64,000 nucleotides of DNA. It comes from Lichenicola sp964247735 (GTDB lineage Bacteria; Pseudomonadota; Alphaproteobacteria; Acetobacterales; Acetobacteraceae). The stretch spans positions 51,903 to 115,902 of the forward strand of contig CAXTVS010000004.1 of assembly GCA_964247735.1 (NCBI GenBank), given 5' to 3'. The position numbers were made by a program, and so were the translations under genes. This document shows positions 1 to 8,124 of the stretch, piece after piece (within the stretch, counting starts at the first letter, position 1; every line of letters starts with the position of its first letter). Under the pieces are notes generated by a model, which ran no database searches, had not been told where the DNA came from, and saw nothing but the letters and a program-made list of their open reading frames with translations.

Positions 1-826
1 TGAGGGCTGGCATGTTCGAGTGGCGGGTGCCGACCAGGCGGGCGGGGTTGCCGACCACGGTGGTGTAGGGGCGGACCGCTTCCAGCACGATGGAGCCGGC
101 GCCGACCTTGGCGCCCTCGCCGACCTCGATGTTGCCCAGGATCTTGGCCCCGGCGCCGATCAATACCCCACGTCGGATCTTCGGATGCCGGTCGCCGACG
201 TTCTTGCCGGTTCCGCCCAGCGTCACCCCCTGCAGCAGCGACACGTCGTCCTCCAGTACCGCGGTCTCACCGATCACGATCCCGGTGCCGTGGTCGATCA
301 GCACCCGACGCCCGATGGTGGCGGCCGGGTGGATGTCGAGCCCGAACAGCTCCGAGCAGCGGCTCTGCAGGTGCTGTGCCAGGTGCCGCCGCCCGTCCCG
401 CCACAGGTGGTGCGCGATGCGGTAGATCTGCAGCGCCTGGAAGCCTTTGAAGTACAGGAACGGGGTCACCAGGTCCGGGCAGGCCGGGTCGCGCTCCCTG
501 ATTGCCACCAGGTCCGATGCCCCGGCCGCCACCAGGTCCGGGTCGGCCGCGTGCACCGTTGCCGCCAGCTCCGTCAGCGCCTCGGCCGGAACCGCAAGGT
601 CGGCCAGCTTGCGCCCGACCAGGGCGGCAAGGGCCGTGGTGAAGTCGGCATGGGCGTGGATGCTGCCGCACATCAGCCGGCCCATGATTGGATCGCCGCA
701 GCACGCCGCCTTCCCGACCATCTGCCGCCACAGGGCGTCGAGGTCGACGGCACCCAGGGTGAAGCCCGGAAACGGCGGCGTCGCGTCCAGCGGGGCGCGT
801 GCGAGATCGATCATGTCGTCCATCAT
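1..826 (-). CDS. cysE: serine O-acetyltransferase (partial, C-terminus off window)
   Basis: This enzyme acetylates L-serine with acetyl-CoA to give O-acetylserine, the cytosolic precursor for cysteine synthesis. The visible reading frame has the CysE layout: an alpha-helical N-terminal half, then the conserved stretch DIHPAATIG...DHGTGIVIGET with the catalytic His region, then left-handed beta-helix hexapeptide repeats ending in GNPARLVGT. About 275 codons are visible and the frame is still open at base 1, so only a few residues should be missing. Two adjacent ATG codons (826 and 823) can serve as start; which is used cannot be told. It lies just downstream of the UbiH-like gene on the same strand. 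Confidence 0.93.
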   Translation of the reverse strand, partial: MMDDMIDLARAPLDATPPFPGFTLGAVDLDALWRQMVGKAACCGDPIMGRLMCGSIHAHADFTTALAALVGRKLADLAVPAEALTELAATVHAADPDLVAAGASDLVAIRERDPACPDLVTPFLYFKGFQALQIYRIAHHLWRDGRRHLAQHLQSRCSELFGLDIHPAATIGRRVLIDHGTGIVIGETAVLEDDVSLLQGVTLGGTGKNVGDRHPKIRRGVLIGAGAKILGNIEVGEGAKVGAGSIVLEAVRPYTTVVGNPARLVGTRHSNMPAL

Positions 827-839
827 CGTCTGTCCGGCT

Positions 840-2141
840 TCAGCTCCTGAGCGATGGCAGATAGGACGCTTCCGCGGTTTCTGCGAGTCCGGCCGCGACC
901 GGACCCGGAGTCGCGGACGGTACCCGTCCACCCATTGCCGCGCGCATGAACGCGCGACGCAGCGGCGGGATCCGGTTCACGCCGGCGATGCCCAGGTCGC
1001 GTGCCAGCCGCAGGGTCGGATTGTCGTTGGAGAACAGCCGGTCGAGCAGGTCGGTGGCGGCCAGCATGGCGAGGTTGGCCGGCCGTCGCGCCGCCTGGTA
1101 GCGGCGAAGCAGTGCAGCGTTCCCCAGGTCCTCGCCCCGGCCGTGCGCCGCGACCAGCAGCTCGCCCAGCGCCGCCACGTCACGGAAGCCGATGTTGAGG
1201 CCCTGGCCCGCGATCGGATGGATGCCATGCGCCGCGTCGCCGACCAGGACGAGGCGGGTGGACACGTAGCTGTGCGCGTGCAGCGCGTTCAGCCGGTACA
1301 TCCAGCGCCGGCCGACCGGGCGCACCGTGCCGAGATGGCGCCCGAGCCGCCGCTGGATCTCGCGCCCGAACGCGTCCTCCGGCAGCAGCAGCAGCCGGTC
1401 CGCCAGCGCGTCCCGTTCGGTCCACACGATCGCCGACAGGTCCGGCGCGCCGTCGGTGCCGGCCATCGGCAGCTGCGCGAACGGGCCGCCGGGGAGGAAG
1501 TGCTCCAGCGCCTGGTTGCGGTGCGGCAGCGTGTGCGCCACCGCGCAGACCAGCCCGGTCTGGCCGTAGCGCAGCCGGGTCACCGCGATGCCGGCTTCCG
1601 TCCGCAGCGGGCTGTCGCGTCCCTCGGCCGCGACCAGCAGCCGGGCGCGCACGGTGCGGCCGTCGTCCGTCCGGACCACCGCGCCTGCGTCGTCGCGTTG
1701 GATGACCGCCGCCCGCGACGGCGCTGCGACCACGATCGCCGGGTCGGCATGGAGGGCCGCGTTCAGCGCCACACGCAGGCTGCGCGCTTCCGTCATCCAG
1801 CCGAACGGCTCCCCGATCTCGCGATGGTCGAAGTGCAGGAACAGCGGCGAGGCCGGCCGGCCGAGCCGTCCGTCCGACACGCGGATGTCCTCGATCGGCC
1901 CGGACGGCAGCGGCAGGTGCGCCCACACCCCGGCCCGCTCCAGCAGCCGGCGGCTACCGGACGCGATCGCGTAGGCGCGGCCGTCGAAGTCCGGATGCTC
2001 CATCGGTGGCAGGGACGCGCGGTCCACCACGGCAACGGGGATCCCGGCGCTGCCCAGCAGGCAGGCCAGGGTGGCGCCGACTGGGCCCGCTCCCACTACG
2101 CAGACGGCAACGTCGACGATGTCCTGCGCGGAATTGCTCAT
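840..2141 (-). CDS. FAD-dependent UbiH/UbiF/COQ6-family hydroxylase
   Basis: A flavoprotein monooxygenase of the ubiquinone-biosynthesis hydroxylase family, expected to hydroxylate the aromatic ring of a polyprenylated quinone precursor. The N-terminus has the FAD Rossmann motif VVGAGPVGATLA (about residues 13-24). A DG-like motif (EGRDSPLR) follows in the middle, and the C-terminal half has the second FAD motif LVGDAAHGIHPIAGQGLN. The 433-residue length fits the family. The ATG at 2141 (MSNSAQDIVD) is preferred because the frame upstream has no family-like sequence. It is followed after 13 bp by cysE on the same strand. Which ring position is hydroxylated (UbiH, UbiF, UbiI or UbiL type) cannot be decided from sequence alone. 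Confidence 0.88.
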   Translation of the reverse strand: MSNSAQDIVDVAVCVVGAGPVGATLACLLGSAGIPVAVVDRASLPPMEHPDFDGRAYAIASGSRRLLERAGVWAHLPLPSGPIEDIRVSDGRLGRPASPLFLHFDHREIGEPFGWMTEARSLRVALNAALHADPAIVVAAPSRAAVIQRDDAGAVVRTDDGRTVRARLLVAAEGRDSPLRTEAGIAVTRLRYGQTGLVCAVAHTLPHRNQALEHFLPGGPFAQLPMAGTDGAPDLSAIVWTERDALADRLLLLPEDAFGREIQRRLGRHLGTVRPVGRRWMYRLNALHAHSYVSTRLVLVGDAAHGIHPIAGQGLNIGFRDVAALGELLVAAHGRGEDLGNAALLRRYQAARRPANLAMLAATDLLDRLFSNDNPTLRLARDLGIAGVNRIPPLRRAFMRAAMGGRVPSATPGPVAAGLAETAEASYLPSLRS

Positions 2142-2209
2142 GAATACGCCTTCAGCTGGGCCGGATCGGTCGATTGCTTGTTTGCTGGGCGGGGTTCCGC
2201 GGCAGACCG

Positions 2210-2272
2210 TGGCATTCGGGACGCAAAAAGAGACGTTCTTGTGCGGACGGGAGCGATGGCATGGATCTTGGA
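2210..2272 (+). promoter_or_regulatory. candidate sigma-54 promoter region of glnK-amtB
   Basis: Two sites resemble the -24/-12 consensus TGGCAC-N5-TTGCA. TGGCATTCGGGACGCA (2210-2225) keeps the GG and GC dinucleotides at correct spacing but has AC for TT. TGGCATGGATCTTGGA (2257-2272) keeps TGGCA and TTG but has GG instead of GC at -12. They lie 97-160 bp before glnK. glnK-amtB operons are often sigma-54/NtrC dependent, which makes the search reasonable, but neither site is perfect. Confidence 0.3.
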
Positions 2273-2368
2273 ACGATGCCGTGTCAAATCGAACGAACTC
2301 CGGCGTGGCATGCCGACAGGATCCTGCCGATCGGCAGCCGGAGACCATGTTGGACAAAGGAAGGTGCG

Positions 2369-2707
2369 ATGAAGCTCGTCACGGCAATCATCAAGCCCTT
2401 CAAGCTCGATGACGTACGGGAAGCGCTGACGCCGTTGGGTGTTCAGGGTCTGACGGTCTCCGAGGTGAAGGGGTTCGGCCGGCAGAAGGGCCAGACCGAG
2501 ATCTACCGGGGTGCGGAATATCACGTCAGCTTCCTGCCGAAGGTGAAGATCGAGGTCGCGGTGTCCGACGACATGGTGGACCAGGTGGTGGAAGCCATCC
2601 TGCAATCCGCCCACACCGGCAAGATCGGCGACGGCAAGATCTTCGTGAGCGAGATCCTGCGCACGGTGCGCATCCGCACCAGGGAAACCGGAGAGGACGC
2701 GCTGTGA
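2369..2707 (+). CDS. glnK: PII nitrogen regulatory protein (GlnK/GlnB)
   Basis: A PII signal transduction protein of 112 residues that reports the 2-oxoglutarate/glutamine and ATP/ADP state and here most likely gates the ammonium channel encoded next door. The protein starts MKLVTAIIKPFKLDDVREAL and carries the T-loop segment QTEIYRGAEY with Tyr51, the uridylylation site of the family. The C-terminal signature TGKIGDGKIF is also present. A good ribosome binding site (AAAGGAAGG) precedes the ATG. Its stop codon overlaps the GTG start of amtB, so the two are translationally coupled. That context argues for the GlnK role rather than GlnB. Confidence 0.95.
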   Translation: MKLVTAIIKPFKLDDVREALTPLGVQGLTVSEVKGFGRQKGQTEIYRGAEYHVSFLPKVKIEVAVSDDMVDQVVEAILQSAHTGKIGDGKIFVSEILRTVRIRTRETGEDAL

Positions 2708-4107
2708 GGACCACCTTCCCTATGCCTGCCTCTCCGCGCATCCGCGCCGCTGTCCTTGCGGCTCCCCTGCTGGCCGCCTCGCTGCTGACGATGGCGCATC
2801 CGGCCCTGGCCGCGGCACCGCCCCCGCCCCCGCCGCCGCCGAAGATCGACACCGGCGACACCGCCTGGATGCTGACCAGCACCGCCCTGGTGCTGCTGAT
2901 GACGGTGCCGGGCCTGGCGCTGTTCTATGCCGGCATGGTGCGGAAGAAGAACGTGCTGGCCACCCTGATGCAGGCCTTCGCGGTCTGCTGCCTGGTCAGC
3001 ATCACCTGGACCGTGATCAGCTACAGCCTGACCTTCACCACCGGCTCGCCCTATATCGGCGACCTGTCGCGCTTCATGCTGAACGGCATCGGCGCCAACA
3101 TCTCCAAGGGCAGCGACATCGCCTTCACGCTGGGCGCCGGCTCGTCCAACCCCACGGTCACGACCATCCCCGAGACCGTGTACATGATGTTCCAGATGAC
3201 CTTCGCGATCATCACCCCGGCGCTGATCGCTGGCGCGTTCGCGGACCGCATGAAGTTCTCCGCCATGTGCATCTTCATGGTGCTGTGGGCGATCGTGGTC
3301 TATGCACCGATCGCGCACTGGGTGTGGAGCCCGATCGGCTGGGTCGCCGCGTTCGGCGCGATCGACTTCGCCGGCGGCACCGTGGTGCACATCAACGCCG
3401 GCATCGCCGGGCTGATGTGCGCGATCGTGCTCGGCCCCCGCAAGGGCCTCGGCCACGACGACATGTCGCCGTACAACCTGACCTACGCCGTGATCGGCGC
3501 CTCGCTGCTCTGGGTCGGCTGGTTTGGCTTCAACGCCGGCTCCGCGGTCGGCGCCAACGGCCGCGCCGGCATGGCCATGGCCGCGACCCAGATCGCCACC
3601 GCCGCAGCAGCGCTCGGCTGGATGTTCGTGGAGTGGATCGTCAAGGGCAAGCCGACCGTGCTCGGCATCATCTCCGGCGCGGTGGCGGGCCTGGTGGCCA
3701 TCACCCCGGCTTCCGGCTTCGTACTGCCGGGTCCGTCGATCATCATCGGGCTCGCCGCCGGCATCGGCTGCTACTTCGCCGCCACCAGCCTCAAGCACGC
3801 CCTGGGCTACGATGACAGCCTGGACTGCTTCGGCGTGCACGGCATCGGCGGCATCATCGGCGCGCTGCTGACCGGCGTGTTCGCCTACGGGCCGCTGTCC
3901 GCGACCGACGCGGCGCCGGGCGGCACGGTGGGCTCGTTCGCCCAGTTCATCATCCAGGGCAAGGCGGTCTGCGTCACCCTGATCTGGAGTGGCGCGCTGT
4001 CCTTCATCCTGCTCAAGATCATCGACCTGACCATCGGCCTGCGCGTCAGCGGCGACTACGAGGTCGAAGGCCTCGACATGACCCTGCACGGCGAGCGCAT
4101 CAACTAG
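2704..4107 (+). CDS. amtB: ammonium transporter Amt
   Basis: An inner-membrane ammonium channel of 467 residues (GTG start) or 461 (ATG at 2722). It begins with a cleavable signal peptide ending near ALA-AAP. A run of eight prolines follows, then the Amt core starting DTAWMLTSTALVLLMTVPGLALFYAG. The twin-histidine pore residues are visible in GGTVVHINAG and in FGVHGIGGIIGALL. About eleven membrane helices are predicted by eye. The GTG overlaps the glnK stop by 4 bp, the usual glnK-amtB pairing in which GlnK docks on and blocks the channel. The polyproline linker in the periplasmic N-terminus is longer than usual. Confidence 0.95.
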   Translation: MRTTFPMPASPRIRAAVLAAPLLAASLLTMAHPALAAAPPPPPPPPKIDTGDTAWMLTSTALVLLMTVPGLALFYAGMVRKKNVLATLMQAFAVCCLVSITWTVISYSLTFTTGSPYIGDLSRFMLNGIGANISKGSDIAFTLGAGSSNPTVTTIPETVYMMFQMTFAIITPALIAGAFADRMKFSAMCIFMVLWAIVVYAPIAHWVWSPIGWVAAFGAIDFAGGTVVHINAGIAGLMCAIVLGPRKGLGHDDMSPYNLTYAVIGASLLWVGWFGFNAGSAVGANGRAGMAMAATQIATAAAALGWMFVEWIVKGKPTVLGIISGAVAGLVAITPASGFVLPGPSIIIGLAAGIGCYFAATSLKHALGYDDSLDCFGVHGIGGIIGALLTGVFAYGPLSATDAAPGGTVGSFAQFIIQGKAVCVTLIWSGALSFILLKIIDLTIGLRVSGDYEVEGLDMTLHGERIN

Positions 4108-4114
4108 GATCCTG

Positions 4115-4144
4115 GGCGGGGGCGACCTTCGGGCCGCCCCCGCC
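4115..4144. terminator. bidirectional terminator between amtB and the molybdoenzyme operon
   Basis: A perfect 10-bp inverted repeat, GGCGGGGGCG and CGCCCCCGCC, with a 10-nt loop fills the gap between two convergent stop codons (4107 plus strand, 4145 minus strand). There is no clear T-run, as often in GC-rich genomes. Position and strength suggest that it terminates both transcripts. Confidence 0.75.
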
Positions 4145-6409
4145 TCAGAGCAGGTCCTCGATCCGGATCGGCAGGTTTCGGATCCGCCGGCCGGTGGCGT
4201 GATAGACCGCGTTGGCAATCGCGGCGTTCATGCCCACCACGCCGATCTCGCCGATCCCCTTCATCCCCAGCGGGTTCACGCCCTCGTCTTGCTCGGGAAC
4301 GATGATCACGTCGATCGTGCGCACGTCGGCGTTCACCGGGATCAGGTACTCGGCGATGTTGTCGTTGACGTAGCGCGCGGCCCGGGTGTCGAGCTCGGTC
4401 GCCTCGTGCAGTGCCGAGCTGATGCCCCAGATCATGCCGCCCATCAGCTGGCTGTGCGCGGTCCGCGGGTTGATGATCCGTCCCGCCGCGAACGCGCCCA
4501 CCGCCCGCGACACCCGGGTCTCGCCGGTCCGGGCGTGCACCCGCACCTCCACGAACTGCGCGCCGAAGGCGTAGGTGGTCAGGTCCTCGCGCTGGGTGCC
4601 GCGCGAGATCGCCATCTGGCCGGAGTACAGCTTGCCGACGGAATCCGGCGGCAGCCCCTTCGGGATGTTCTCGGCATAGGCTTCCAGCGCGCCGCCGGTC
4701 ACCCGCGCCAGCGCGTCCTGCAGCGGCTCCGTCGTGCCGTCCTCGCCCCGGAGTTGGCCCTGCGCCAGGATCAGGGTGGCAGGGTCGCGCCCGGCAAACG
4801 GGCCGGCGTTGCTGACGGTCGCGGCTGCGGCGATGCGGCTTTGCACGTCCTCGCAGGCATGGGCGACCGCATGGCAGATCCCGGACGCATGGCTGGATCC
4901 GGCAGCCAGGCCGGCCGGCGGCAGGTCGCTGTCGCCGAGCTGCACCGTGACCGCTTCCAGACGCAGGCCGAGCCGTTCCGCCGCGGTCTGGGCGATGATG
5001 GTGTGCGAGCCGTTGCCGATGTCGTGCGCGGCGATCTGTATGGTGGCCTGTCCGCCCGGCCCGAGCAGCACCCGCGCGGCCCCGGCGCCGATGTTGGCGG
5101 GGTAGGCGGCGGCGGCACAGCCCCAGCCGACGAGCCAGTCCCCGTCGCGCATCGAGCGCGGCTGCGGCGTCCGACCGGCCCAGCCGAACCGGTCTGCCGC
5201 CTGGTCGAAGCACCGCATCAGCGAGCGGCTGGAGAAGGCCTGGCCGGTGGCGGGATCGGTGGGCGTGTCGTTGACCCGGCGCAGCTCGACCGGGTCCATT
5301 TCCAGCGCTTCCGCCAGCTCGTCCATCGCCACCTCGAGCGGGAACATGTACGGCACGTCCGGTGGGGCGCGCATGAAGCCTGGCGTGTTGCGGTCGGTGT
5401 GAACGATGTTCACCTTGGTCAGGATGTTCGGGCACCGGTACATCCGCGCCGTCGTCTCGGTGCCGGACACGTTGTAGTTCGACGGGCGGGAGGTCACCTC
5501 CCAGCCTTCGTGCCGCAACGCCAGCAGGCGGCCGTCGCGTGCGGCACCCAACCGAATATGGTGGCGGGTCTCGGCGCGATAGGTGGCGATGGTGTAGCCC
5601 TGGCCGCGGGTGGCGACCAGCTTGACCGGCCGGTTCAGGCGGCGTGCCGCGATCGCGATCCAGGCGGTGCGGGCCGACGGGATGCCCTTGGAGCCGAATG
5701 CGCCTCCGACATGGCGCGCCACCACCCGGATCCGCTTCGGGTCCAGGTGCAGCTGCTTGGCCAGCGAGCCGCGCAGGCCGTGCACGAACTGGCTCGGCTC
5801 GTACACGGTCAGGCTGCCGTCGTGCCAGGTGCAGGTGGTGGTGAACAGCTCGATCGGGTTGTGATGCTGGGTCGGCGTGCCGAAATGCCTGTCGATCCGG
5901 ACCTCGGCGCCGGCGAAGGCGCCATCGGCGTCGCCGACGGCGAAGTCCTTGTGCTCGCCGGGCTCGCGCACCTCCTCCTCGACGCCGGGGCTGTCGAAGG
6001 TGGCGGACGGCGTCTCGGTGTCATACTCGACGCCGACCGCGTAGGCGGCCTCGCGCGCCGCCTCGTAGGTTTCCGCCACCACCACGCCGATGATCTGGCC
6101 GTCGTGCCAGATCCGGCTGGTCTGCATCGTCGTGGTCTCGTCGCCAGCGCCGTGCGGCGCCGGCGGGTCGGCCTCGTGGCCCACGTTCTCGTAGGTCAGG
6201 ATGTCGAGTACCCCGGCCACCGCCTGCGCGGCCCGGAGGTCGAACGACCGGATCCGGCCGCGGGCGGCCGTGCTGAGGACCAGGAACGCGAACGCAGGGT
6301 TGGCCACCGGCTCGTCGGACGCATACAGCGCCTGGCCTGTGACCTTGGCGCGGCCCTCGATCCGCGGCACCGCGGCGCCGATGGTGGTCCAGGTGGCGTC
6401 GTCGGGCAT
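4145..6409 (-). CDS. xanthine dehydrogenase family protein, molybdopterin-binding subunit
   Basis: The large catalytic subunit (754 residues) of a heterotrimeric molybdenum hydroxylase that oxidises aldehydes or N-heterocycles with water as oxygen donor. It contains the molybdopterin motif GGAFGSKG around residue 240 and the C-terminal GMKGIGEIGVVGMNAAIANA segment holding the conserved active-site Glu. It is the last gene of a three-gene minus-strand operon (2Fe-2S, FAD, Mo subunits) and starts 3 bp after the FAD subunit. The organisation matches PaoABC/YagTSR aldehyde oxidases more than classical XdhAB. The substrate cannot be read from the sequence. A moco chaperone (XdhC/PaoD) is not present next to it. 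Confidence 0.93.
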   Translation of the reverse strand: MPDDATWTTIGAAVPRIEGRAKVTGQALYASDEPVANPAFAFLVLSTAARGRIRSFDLRAAQAVAGVLDILTYENVGHEADPPAPHGAGDETTTMQTSRIWHDGQIIGVVVAETYEAAREAAYAVGVEYDTETPSATFDSPGVEEEVREPGEHKDFAVGDADGAFAGAEVRIDRHFGTPTQHHNPIELFTTTCTWHDGSLTVYEPSQFVHGLRGSLAKQLHLDPKRIRVVARHVGGAFGSKGIPSARTAWIAIAARRLNRPVKLVATRGQGYTIATYRAETRHHIRLGAARDGRLLALRHEGWEVTSRPSNYNVSGTETTARMYRCPNILTKVNIVHTDRNTPGFMRAPPDVPYMFPLEVAMDELAEALEMDPVELRRVNDTPTDPATGQAFSSRSLMRCFDQAADRFGWAGRTPQPRSMRDGDWLVGWGCAAAAYPANIGAGAARVLLGPGGQATIQIAAHDIGNGSHTIIAQTAAERLGLRLEAVTVQLGDSDLPPAGLAAGSSHASGICHAVAHACEDVQSRIAAAATVSNAGPFAGRDPATLILAQGQLRGEDGTTEPLQDALARVTGGALEAYAENIPKGLPPDSVGKLYSGQMAISRGTQREDLTTYAFGAQFVEVRVHARTGETRVSRAVGAFAAGRIINPRTAHSQLMGGMIWGISSALHEATELDTRAARYVNDNIAEYLIPVNADVRTIDVIIVPEQDEGVNPLGMKGIGEIGVVGMNAAIANAVYHATGRRIRNLPIRIEDLL

Positions 6410-6412
6410 GGC

Positions 6413-7405
6413 TCAGACCTCCAGGGCGACGGCGTCGAGCAGGGCGCGCACCAGGGTGCGGCGGCCGAGTTCGGGCTTGAAGCCGGTTTCCTCATGGACC
6501 ACGGCATCACGAAATGCTTCCGCCGCCGCCGCCTCGGCGGCCGCCTCGTCGAAACGCCGTCCGGTCAGCGCAGCCTCGGCAGCATGGGAGCGCCACGGCT
6601 TGGCGGCGACTCCACCCAGCCCGATCCGCACCTGCGTTACGATCCCGTCCTGCAGGTCGAGCGCCACTGCGGCCGAGGCCAGTGCGAAGGCGTAGGACTC
6701 GCGGTCGCGCACCTTCAGGTAGAGCGAGCGGCGCATCCACGGTGCCGCCGGCACGTGGAAGGCGGTGATCAGCTCACCCTCCCGGAGGGTGGTCTCGACC
6801 TGCGGCGTGTCGCCCGGCAGCCGGTGCAGCTCTTCCAGCGCAAGGCTGCGGACGCCGGCTTCGCCCTGGAGATCCACGGTGGCGCCGAGGGCGACAAGCG
6901 CGGTGGCGAAGTCGCCCGGATAGTGGGCGATGCAATGTCCGCTCACGCCGAGCACGGCCAGGTGGCGGTTCACCCCGCCGATCGCAGCACAGCCGCTGCC
7001 GGGGGAGCGCTTGTTGCAGGCGTTCCAGCGCGTGTCGCGGAAGTAGGAACAGCGGGTCCGCTGCAGCACCGTGCCGGCGAGGCTCGCCATGTTGCGCAGT
7101 TGCGGGCTGGCGGCCGAGTGCAGCGCCTGCGCCAGCACCGGATAGTTCTGCGCCACCTCCGGATGGTCGGCGACCTCCGCCATCCGCGCCAGCGCGCCCA
7201 GGTGCAGGCCGTCCCCGTCCAGCGTCACGCTGCCCAGCTCGCCGCGCAGGTCGTCGATGTTGACCAGTGCACCCGGCTGCATCACGTCCAGCTTCATCAG
7301 GTCGAGCAGGACGGTGCCGCCGGCGAGGTACTGCGCTCCCGGATCAGCTCCGGCCCTGAGCGCGTCCGGAACCCCATGCACGTGGTCGTAGCCGAAGGAC
7401 CGCAT
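6413..7405 (-). CDS. xanthine dehydrogenase family protein, FAD-binding subunit M
   Basis: The flavin subunit (about 330 residues) that passes electrons from the iron-sulfur subunit to an acceptor. The N-terminal FAD-binding motif YLAGGTVLLDLMK is present. An inserted cysteine-rich segment (Cys119, Cys130, Cys139, with Cys158 after it) matches the extra [4Fe-4S] cluster known in PaoB and in the beta subunit of 4-hydroxybenzoyl-CoA reductase. The ATG at 7405 (MRSFGYDHVHG), 1 bp past the upstream stop codon, is the likely start. A longer frame begins at 7426 inside the preceding gene. The extra cluster separates this enzyme from ordinary xanthine dehydrogenases. Confidence 0.92.
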   Translation of the reverse strand: MRSFGYDHVHGVPDALRAGADPGAQYLAGGTVLLDLMKLDVMQPGALVNIDDLRGELGSVTLDGDGLHLGALARMAEVADHPEVAQNYPVLAQALHSAASPQLRNMASLAGTVLQRTRCSYFRDTRWNACNKRSPGSGCAAIGGVNRHLAVLGVSGHCIAHYPGDFATALVALGATVDLQGEAGVRSLALEELHRLPGDTPQVETTLREGELITAFHVPAAPWMRRSLYLKVRDRESYAFALASAAVALDLQDGIVTQVRIGLGGVAAKPWRSHAAEAALTGRRFDEAAAEAAAAEAFRDAVVHEETGFKPELGRRTLVRALLDAVALEV

Positions 7406-7406
7406 C

Positions 7407-7877
7407 TCAGGCGTGCTCCATCGCACGCTTCGCCTGAGTCACCGCCGCGACGATCTTCGGATAAGCGGCGCAGCGGCACAGGTTGCCGCTCATGAACTCG
7501 CGGATCTCGTCCTCCGACCGTGCATGTCCCTCGGTGACGCAGGCGATCGCGGACATGATCTGGCCCGGCGTGCAGTAGCCGCACTGGTAGGCATCGTGGT
7601 CGAGGAAGGCCTGCTGCATCGGGTGCAGCGGAGCGTCCTCTCCGGCCAGCCCCTCGATCGTGGTGATCTCCGCGCCCTGTGCCGCCGCCGCCAGGGTGAA
7701 ACAGGCGAGCACGCGGTGGCCGTCCATCAGCACGGTGCAAGCGCCGCACTGGCCCTGGTCGCACCCCTTCTTGGAGCCGGTCAGGCCGAGGCGTTCCCGC
7801 AACGCGTCGAGCAAGGTGGTGCGCACGTCCACCCCGAGCCGGTGTTCGCGGCCGTTGACCTTGAGAACGATGTCCAT
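7407..7877 (-). CDS. xanthine dehydrogenase family protein, (2Fe-2S)-binding subunit
   Basis: A small iron-sulfur subunit of 156 residues. Cys39, Cys44, Cys47 and Cys59 form the plant-ferredoxin-type cluster (GCDQGQCGAC motif). Cys99, Cys102, Cys134 and Cys136 form the second cluster (QCGYCTPGQ and NLCRC). The ATG at 7877 (MDIVLKVNG) gives the family length. A Tat signal, present in periplasmic PaoA, is absent, so this enzyme is probably cytoplasmic. It is the first gene of the operon, and its promoter must lie in the 247-bp divergent region 7878-8124. Confidence 0.94.
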   Translation of the reverse strand: MDIVLKVNGREHRLGVDVRTTLLDALRERLGLTGSKKGCDQGQCGACTVLMDGHRVLACFTLAAAAQGAEITTIEGLAGEDAPLHPMQQAFLDHDAYQCGYCTPGQIMSAIACVTEGHARSEDEIREFMSGNLCRCAAYPKIVAAVTQAKRAMEHA

Positions 7878-7941
7878 GAAGCCTCCCCCGCGACGCCAGT
7901 CGCGGCCGCGACGTGACGGGCTCCGGCACAACACGGGCGGC

Positions 7942-7965
7942 GGGTTTCTGTTCAATCAAAAACCC
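7942..7965. promoter_or_regulatory. AT-rich inverted repeat in divergent promoter region
   Basis: GGGTTT and AAACCC form 6-bp arms around a 12-nt AT-rich centre, 65 bp upstream of the molybdoenzyme operon and 160 bp upstream of the sulfotransferase-like gene. It is one of very few AT-rich spots here, so an operator or promoter element is plausible. No matching regulator gene is adjacent. Confidence 0.3.
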
Positions 7966-8124
7966 ACGACGTGGTCGATCCCGGGCGCCCGCGTCACGCT
8001 TCGTCACCCGTTGCAACCGCCGACCGGCTTCAACCCCGGTCCGGCCGCGTCGTACACCTGCCCAGCGTCGGCGCGGAGACCCTGTTCGTCGTGCAGTGCG
8101 AGGCGTCCGGGAGACAGGAAGCGC

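Noticed and set aside
2521..4218. 565-residue minus-strand frame opposite amtB
   Set aside because: Shadow of amtB; no motif and strongly biased Asp/His/Gly composition.
4199..7495. 1098-residue open frame on the plus strand
   Set aside because: It is antisense to the three molybdoenzyme subunits, has no recognisable domain and shows the His/Arg/Asp-rich composition typical of antisense frames in GC-rich DNA.
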